Source: Alitta virens (taxonomy: Eukaryota; Annelida; Polychaeta; Phyllodocida; Nereididae). Taken from it: a stretch of DNA of 64,000 nucleotides. The DNA lies in NCBI GenBank assembly GCA_932294295.1, contig OW028575.1:36520253-36584252 (forward strand), read 5' to 3'. Made by a program: the position numbers and the translations under genes. Below the pieces are notes generated by a model. The model searched no databases. It was not told the DNA's origin and saw only the letters and a program-made list of their open reading frames with translations. This document shows, in pieces, positions 58,490 through 64,000 of the stretch (positions are counted from its first letter, which is position 1; each line of letters starts with the position of its first letter).

Positions 58490-59110
58490 GTCTAGTCAAC
58501 TGGTCCGCCCGACAACTGGGCCTCTGACCAACTCGCCCGCCGGTGGTACAACTGGTCCGCCAGTCTGGTCAAATGGTCCGCTACCTGTGGTCAACTGGTC
58601 CGCCACTAAGAGTCCACCCCCCCCCCCCCTCACAAACACTAGATGGAGTATCTATCCTAAAACAGTATTTCTCTTTAGAAAAGGGGAAGAAAAAAAACAT
58701 TGAGGGAATTGGACTATTTGACTTGGGATTAGGGCAGCCACAAGACTAAGCAGACGCTCGGCAGTGAGAATGCGGCCGCCGCACATCCGCCTGGCTCTTG
58801 GGTGGCGGGCAAGTTGATATTCTTCCGGCGGACGAGTCGGTTATCGGTTACCGGCCAGGGGCGGGTGGACGAGTTGGTTTCACTTGGTGGACGAGTAGGC
58901 TTCATTAGCGGACAAGTTGGTTTTGCCGGAGGATGAGTCAGTCGGACGGCGGACGAGTTGGTAGTCGACGAGTCATCTGGCGGACGACTTGACCATACTC
59001 CTTAGCATGCTGAGCGGACGAGTTGGTTTTGCTGGCAGACGAGTCAGTCGGACTGCGGACGAGTTGGTAGCGTACGAGTCGTGGCGGATGACTTGACCAT
59101 ACTCGTTTTT
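58490..59110. repeat. GC-rich inverted and tandem repeat block
   Basis: 58490-58610 repeats CAACTGGTCCGCC. 58790-59105 repeats the complementary theme GGCGGACGAGTTGG. Within the latter, 58908-59000 and 59014-59105 are 90 percent-like direct copies with period 106. A C-run at 58616-58629 separates the arms. Likely a degenerate foldback element. Frames here are repeat artefacts. Confidence 0.7.
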
Positions 59111-59158
59111 TTTTGCCCTCAGCGAAGGAAGTTCGAAAAGGGTTTTTGTTATCATCAA

Positions 59159-60075
59159 CACTTTTGTTTCCGGAGCAGAACTCTAACACTAATGCACTTA
59201 CCCTAACAAAATTGTGTAAAGTAATACTCTATATGGCCTAGTGGTGCCTTTTGATAGTCATGTTGATATATATGGTGGCTATGTTTTACAACATTTGAAA
59301 AAACAGAAATAAATATATTTTTTGTTTCCAGAGCAGAACTCTGACACTACTGTACCTACATGCTTAAAACTTTGTCATAATATGTCTAAAATAGTGTAGT
59401 GGTGCATTTTGGGGGTCTCATGGACGTAAAATTAGGGCAAAATAGGGAAAATTCCTACTTTTTCAAACCTCCATATAAAAGACCCTTATTTACTTTACAT
59501 GAATGAAATTGTATCAATAACATATCTAAATTATAGTATTTTCACTTTATAAACTTCATTTTGATATACATTTTATGCACATTACAAAATAATTGAAAAT
59601 CTGAAATAAATGCTAAAAATTGTGTTAAATTGTGTTGTTCGACAGAACTCTACTACCATTAATGCACTTACCCTAACAAAATTGTATATGTTATTACTCT
59701 ATATAGCTTAGCTGTGCATTTTGATAGTCACATTGACATATCGTAGCTGTGTTTTAAAATATTTAGAGAAAAAAAATAAAATAAATTCTGTTTCTAAAGC
59801 AGGACTCAAACACTACTGCACCTACATGCGTACACAACTTTGTAAGAATATGTTTAAAATAGTGTAGAGATACCTTTTTGGGGTTTCATGACCATTTATG
59901 ACAGATAATTTTATTTTATAAGCAAAATATGAAAATTTGGACAGTTACTTTTTCAAACCCTCATATCAATGACTCTATGATCCTCACATCAGTAACATTT
60001 TGCCAATGATATATCTAGATTATAGTACTTTCACTTTGAAGCTTCTTTTTGACATTTGTTTCATCATTTTTTTTC
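59159..60075 (+). repeat. Foldback family, left arm only (A-B-A-B)
   Basis: Units start at about 59170, 59330, 59645 and 59790, giving an A-to-A and B-to-B period of about 460-475 bp. There is no palindromic centre or right arm. The cleanest copy for defining the unit pair. Confidence 0.8.
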
Positions 60076-60272
60076 CTTGACAATGTTCTCATCTCGACCT
60101 CTGTTTTATGCTGAATTAGACTGTAACACACACTGAGCCCGAGTTATAAAAGCTTATGTAAATCAGAGAAAGGAGTTCTGTGTATTACACGAGTCTCTGT
60201 TGGGTAATGCAAAAGACAATAAGCTTCATGTCTGCTGCTGGGATTTGTATCCTTTGCATCTTCGCAGACAAA

Positions 60273-60297
60273 AGCAACAGCAGCAGCAGCAGCAGCA
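60273..60297. repeat. (CAG)n microsatellite
   Basis: Eight CAG/AGC triplets. No surrounding coding frame. Confidence 0.95.
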
Positions 60298-60299
60298 AC

Positions 60300-62100
60300 G
60301 CATCCACCATCATCTAATCTGTTTTCTCAGAGACCGACAATGACGTCAGTGCAATAAATGTTACAGCCCATATGTATGCCAAACATTTACTTGATGTGAA
60401 AAACAAGCTTTGCATGACATGTTTTTTGCTGTACCAGTATATTCACGGAATTTCATGGGAAGGACAATCATGAAGCCATCATCCAAGGCATCTGCCATTA
60501 CCCTAATTTTTTCCTTCGTTACTTTTCTTGTTTATTAACCATACTATCCAATTATGACTGTTGAGTATTTGTAATTAGATTTCGTCCATAACCATCATAT
60601 TGTTGTGTCTTTATATGCTTCTGGCATGGAGCTCATCGGCTTACACGAGCAGTTAGACATACGATTGGAGTCCATGCCATGATACACGTTGACAATTAGC
60701 CTTGGGGTCTTTTACTTGCCTCAGCCTAGACTTCAAGTACAAGGCACTGCCAGGTGTCGAATGCATGCAGATGACTTAATAAAATGGCCTTGGAAATTAA
60801 ACTCCAGTAGGCGTCATGTGTTGAAAAAATATGAACTTAGTGATGTCTTGCGACACACTTTGAGAAGTTATAATTGAAATGCTGCCATAAACGGCAGAAT
60901 GAACTAATAATTATCCTACCTCCAACTGTCCCTCAACACGCTCAAGAATCAATATGCAGCCGAATTTGATTTTCAGTCGTCATCACATTAATTATCGAAT
61001 TCCTGCTGAACAAATGAAAGTGAAAATCGGAGCTGATGGCAGGAAATTAATGTGATATTTCAAAAAACAATTTGGGACGCTAATAGAGCAAATAACATGA
61101 CACGCAAGCTTCCACATGTCATGCCAGTGGAATTCTGGGGAAATGGAAATTTATATTAAAACTGCACGGACATTCGTTGATGGGAAAAAGAAGTAACCAT
61201 TTTGAGAAATATAGCATTGAAACGCAAAAGAAACACGAAAGACATGCATTAAGATTATGAGTGTAAATCGATCGTCCTACAAACTTTCCAAAAACATGTT
61301 AATATTAAGACCACATCACGACTAAGTAATTGTACTGTCGTCACAAGTGTATCAAACTATACATTAAATTTTGCAAACTGAGAATTGAGAGCAAAGTATG
61401 CCCTTATTTTTGGTTCTCTTCCTCAGCTGGATATGCAGTCGTATGAGATATTAAACTGATGGTGCGAGTAAAAGACCCTAATCATGAGAAAAATGGTTAA
61501 CATGGTGTGGACTCCAAACCTTATCTCATCATTACGTCTGCCTCTGGTAGATGTAAGTTGAGTGACTTAAGACTATAGTAGCATTGAGAGACAATGAATT
61601 TATATTCATGCATGGATAGGTCTATTCGATCAAATGGCACCTGGTCCAGGAAAAGGATAATATAAACTGTTGGTGGACAAAGTGAACCTCATAAACCATT
61701 ACGATGTCGAGTACGGAATTACCAACCTCAGGAAGTCTATTGGCGGTTTCTATGTGACGAAATAAGGAAGCAAGGAGTCGAAGAAGGAAGGAAGGAAAAT
61801 ATGAAGTAGGTTGTTGAAAATAAAAACGTCAGGGAGAGGAGAGGGACAGGAAGTTGGGGGGATTGAGAGCACTAGGCAAGCGGAAATCAAAAACATAAAC
61901 AGAAGAAAGATGGCAGGTGCAGGGCACGTGCAAAAAGGATGACTAGGGCGACATCTGATGCTAACCTTGGATATGAATGTCAATACTGTCCTAGCGTGAG
62001 AGGCCTCAATTATCTTCAACTGCAGCAACATAAAGTCATTAGCAAGCAGATGATTGGGAAAGAAATTTAATCCAGGGCCCTTGAATAATCTAGAAGGAGC
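60300..62100. other. No gene recognised; an inverted pair of repeat fragments
   Basis: 60650-60760 and 61450-61560 are inverted, diverged copies (GGGTCTTTTAC core), also related to 46490-46600. The rest is unassigned. Confidence 0.5.
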
Positions 62101-62108
62101 AGACTACT

Positions 62109-62952
62109 GTATAGGGGTGTCTAGAGACCCTTTTTCACGCCCCACTGGGCACCAGTGGGGGGTGTGAAAAGGGGGCGTGGCTAAAAATGTTACATAACCT
62201 CATTAATGACAGTGTGAAAAGGGGGCGTGGCTAAAAGTGTTACATAACCTAATTATTGATCATAATTATTTTCTTTCTGATGTTACATAACCTCATTAAT
62301 GACCATAATTGTTTTCTTTTGACTGTTACATAACCTCATTAATAACCATAATTATTCTCTATTGATACTCATAAACTGTTATATAACCTCATCAGTGATA
62401 ATTAGCACATTACATAAATCCATTAATGATCATAATTATTTTCATTTGATAGCATAAACTGTTACAACAGTAGTAATTAACATTACATAACTAGCTAACG
62501 ACCATAAGTTAACATAACACGTACATAATACATTAATGACCATAATATTTTTCTTTGTATATGTGTCAAGATATTCATAACTGATCAAACACACACACAC
62601 ACACACAATGTATGTGCATAGGTAGCTCATCATAATTTCACAGACACACATGAATACACATACATATCCAGGTCACCCTACATGCACCAGGTACACATAC
62701 TCATCATAATTTCACAATAACTATTATACACAAGTAATTTCACTAGAACTTGTCATGCATCAGCGCACAACAGCACATCAATACACAGATAATTTCACAA
62801 GATCTTGTCATGCATCAGTGCACAGCAACACACAGATAATTTCACAAGATCTTACCATGCATCACTGCACAACAGGATAGAGCATATGTCAATACATGTA
62901 TAGCACCTGCCTATAGCCCCAAGGGTATGGATGGATCAATACACAAACATAA

Positions 62953-62992
<40 letters not shown>

Positions 62993-63209
62993 CTCTATCA
63001 CACCCCCCCAGATGACTCACCATAATTTCACAATATTTTATTACACACAACACATGACTACCTGAGGCATAGAGAGGATGACAAGGTTTTATGATCACAC
63101 AGTGTCAAAAAAGACGATAGTTATATCTTTATAGAGCTAAAAATAGCATTTCTTACATAATCACCAGTATATATAGTTTATCAGGGTATCAGAGACTCAT
63201 ACAACAACC
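62109..63209. mobile_element. Terminal non-coding region of a Polinton/adintovirus-like element
   Basis: Starts near GTATAGGGGTGTCTAGAGAC. An imperfect hairpin at 62128-62173 (arms CCCTTTTTCACGCCCCACTG and its near complement, loop about 3 nt) is followed by two 50-bp direct copies (62162 and 62212, GTGTGAAAAGGGGGCGTGG). About six diverged 45-bp units (TTACATAACCTCATTAATGA) run to 62560, then three units with TGCATCAGYGCACA (62755-62870), CA and AT microsatellites (62588-62607, 62955-62988) and a TATA box TATATATA (63168-63175). I infer the viral end from position upstream of the polymerase and the hairpin/repeat structure. The other end lies outside the window. Confidence 0.6.
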
Positions 63210-64000
63210 ATGACTAAAAGAGGACTGTCACCAGAGCCACACAGAGCAAAGAAACCAAGACCACCACCCTACCAGGTCACCCAAACCAACCACAGAAGAG
63301 CTAGAAGATTCGGTTATGAAGAAAGAAGCTTCAGAGCAGCATTTAATCAGACTTACACAGGACACAGACTAATCGATATACATCAAGAACTTGAAGATAT
63401 GTTTCAAGATGTTATTGACAGAGCCGCACAGCATCATGACCCTGAAGACAGGGCCAGAGTCATCATTCAACATAAGGATCTCAAACAGGACATTGTCATT
63501 CACATGAGACCTCAAAACCTCATCACAGCAAAGACCATCATGGATAGAATGGAAAAGGTCCTACAATCAGCACAGAGTATGTGCGTTGATAACTCATTCC
63601 AGGTAGAGGTAGGTGTTCTTCATCATGACAAGGGTGGGGGTAAGTCTTACATAACCATACCGGCTCTACCCAATGACAACACACAGACTGTCAGGGCCAT
63701 AGTCGTAGCTAGGGCCAAAGCACGAAATGACCCCAGAGCAGCAGAACTCTGTAAGGCATATAGGGCTGACAAAGGAGGACATCAATCTCAACTTGGGCAG
63801 GCCCTTTCACTTTTAAGGAGTGTACAGATACCTCCAGAACACAAAGTCACGATAGAGGACTTCCCAAGATTTGAGAACCATATCAATGCGCAGATTATTC
63901 TCCTTGACCAAGAACTCAAAACCTTATATGGAGGGCCATACAATGAGACAACCCTTTATCTCTACCAGGATCATCAAGGTATTCATGCAATCTCAAATAT
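63210..64000 (+). CDS. Family-B DNA polymerase of a Polinton/adintovirus-like element, N-terminal part, cut by the window end
   Basis: ATG at 63210, 35 bp after a TATA box, opens 263 codons with no stop to the window end. A basic start (KKPRPPP) may be a nuclear signal. The region around residues 165-180 (VRAIVVARAKA) and 220-255 (VTIEDFPRFENH, IILLDQELKTLYGG, LYLYQDHQGI) matches the conserved N-terminal domain of protein-primed PolB from Polintons and adintoviruses. The 3-5 exonuclease and polymerase motifs would lie downstream, beyond the window. In the family this enzyme copies the linear genome from its ends using a protein primer. No stop or frameshift in the visible part, so this copy may be young. 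Confidence 0.72.
   Translation, partial: MTKRGLSPEPHRAKKPRPPPYQVTQTNHRRARRFGYEERSFRAAFNQTYTGHRLIDIHQELEDMFQDVIDRAAQHHDPEDRARVIIQHKDLKQDIVIHMRPQNLITAKTIMDRMEKVLQSAQSMCVDNSFQVEVGVLHHDKGGGKSYITIPALPNDNTQTVRAIVVARAKARNDPRAAELCKAYRADKGGHQSQLGQALSLLRSVQIPPEHKVTIEDFPRFENHINAQIILLDQELKTLYGGPYNETTLYLYQDHQGIHAISN

Noticed and set aside
62187..62560. CRISPR-like look of regularly spaced repeats
   Set aside because: Units are contiguous and diverged, there are no unique spacers, and the context is eukaryotic/viral.
1..64000. A single giant viral element linking the left and right viral genes
   Set aside because: About 60 kb of unrelated nested transposons and repeats lie between them, and the two differ in decay state; two separate insertions are more likely.

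Overview
The window reads as non-coding, repeat-packed DNA of an animal, most likely an AT-rich marine or aquatic invertebrate. The evidence is spliced eukaryotic transposon genes with GT..AG introns, Ty3/Gypsy LTR elements, LINE reverse transcriptase debris, foldback and MITE elements, and pieces of Polinton/adintovirus-type DNA viruses. The species cannot be named from the sequence. I found no convincing ordinary host gene, tRNA or rRNA.

Layout. (1) 1-2.6 kb: decayed remnant of a Polinton/adintovirus-like DNA virus on the minus strand, with a broken packaging ATPase and an intact small PC4-like ORF. (2) About 3.1-30.05 kb: one old two-gene DNA transposon resembling ISL2EU/IS4EU. A THAP + DDE transposase gene runs on the plus strand (3279-9364). 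It converges on a spliced gene on the minus strand (29936-9827) that encodes a SWIM zinc finger, a YqaJ-type nuclease and a PHD finger. Three later insertions split it, each with a readable target-site duplication: a Ty3/Gypsy element in the THAP exon (3459-7465, 5-bp TSD), a second Ty3/Gypsy element in the SWIM finger (11121-13699, 4-bp TSD), and a 14.8-kb long-inverted-repeat element in the first YqaJ exon (14989-29833, 8-bp TSD). The 14.8-kb element was itself hit by a 3.5-kb TA-duplicating transposon (17117-20615) that carries a LINE tail. The opposite arm keeps the unoccupied version of that site. (3) 30-62 kb: gene-poor. It holds several copies of a palindromic foldback family (seeded by GAGCAGAACTCT), a larger inverted-repeat element (51.9-56.3 kb) with a foldback copy in its loop, small MITE-like elements with AGGG..TTCACAC ends, LINE reverse transcriptase debris (31.9-32.6 kb), satellites and microsatellites. 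(4) 62.1 kb to the end: terminal region of a second Polinton/adintovirus-like element, with a hairpin, short tandem repeats and a TATA box. This is followed by the N-terminal 263 codons of a family-B DNA polymerase, open to the window edge.

How the pieces relate. The two ISL2EU-like genes would have worked together: one binds ends and catalyses transposition, the other is an accessory nuclease with a chromatin-reader-type finger. They face each other, and each has a TGACGTCA palindrome upstream of its start. All three insertions landed in their exons, and the flanking exon pieces rejoin into recognisable protein families when the insertions are removed on paper. That confirms both gene models and insertion boundaries. 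The transposon is dead: besides the insertions it has in-frame stops and a frameshift. The least explained object is the 14.8-kb inverted-repeat element, which carries inward-facing TATA box plus first-exon modules in both arms.
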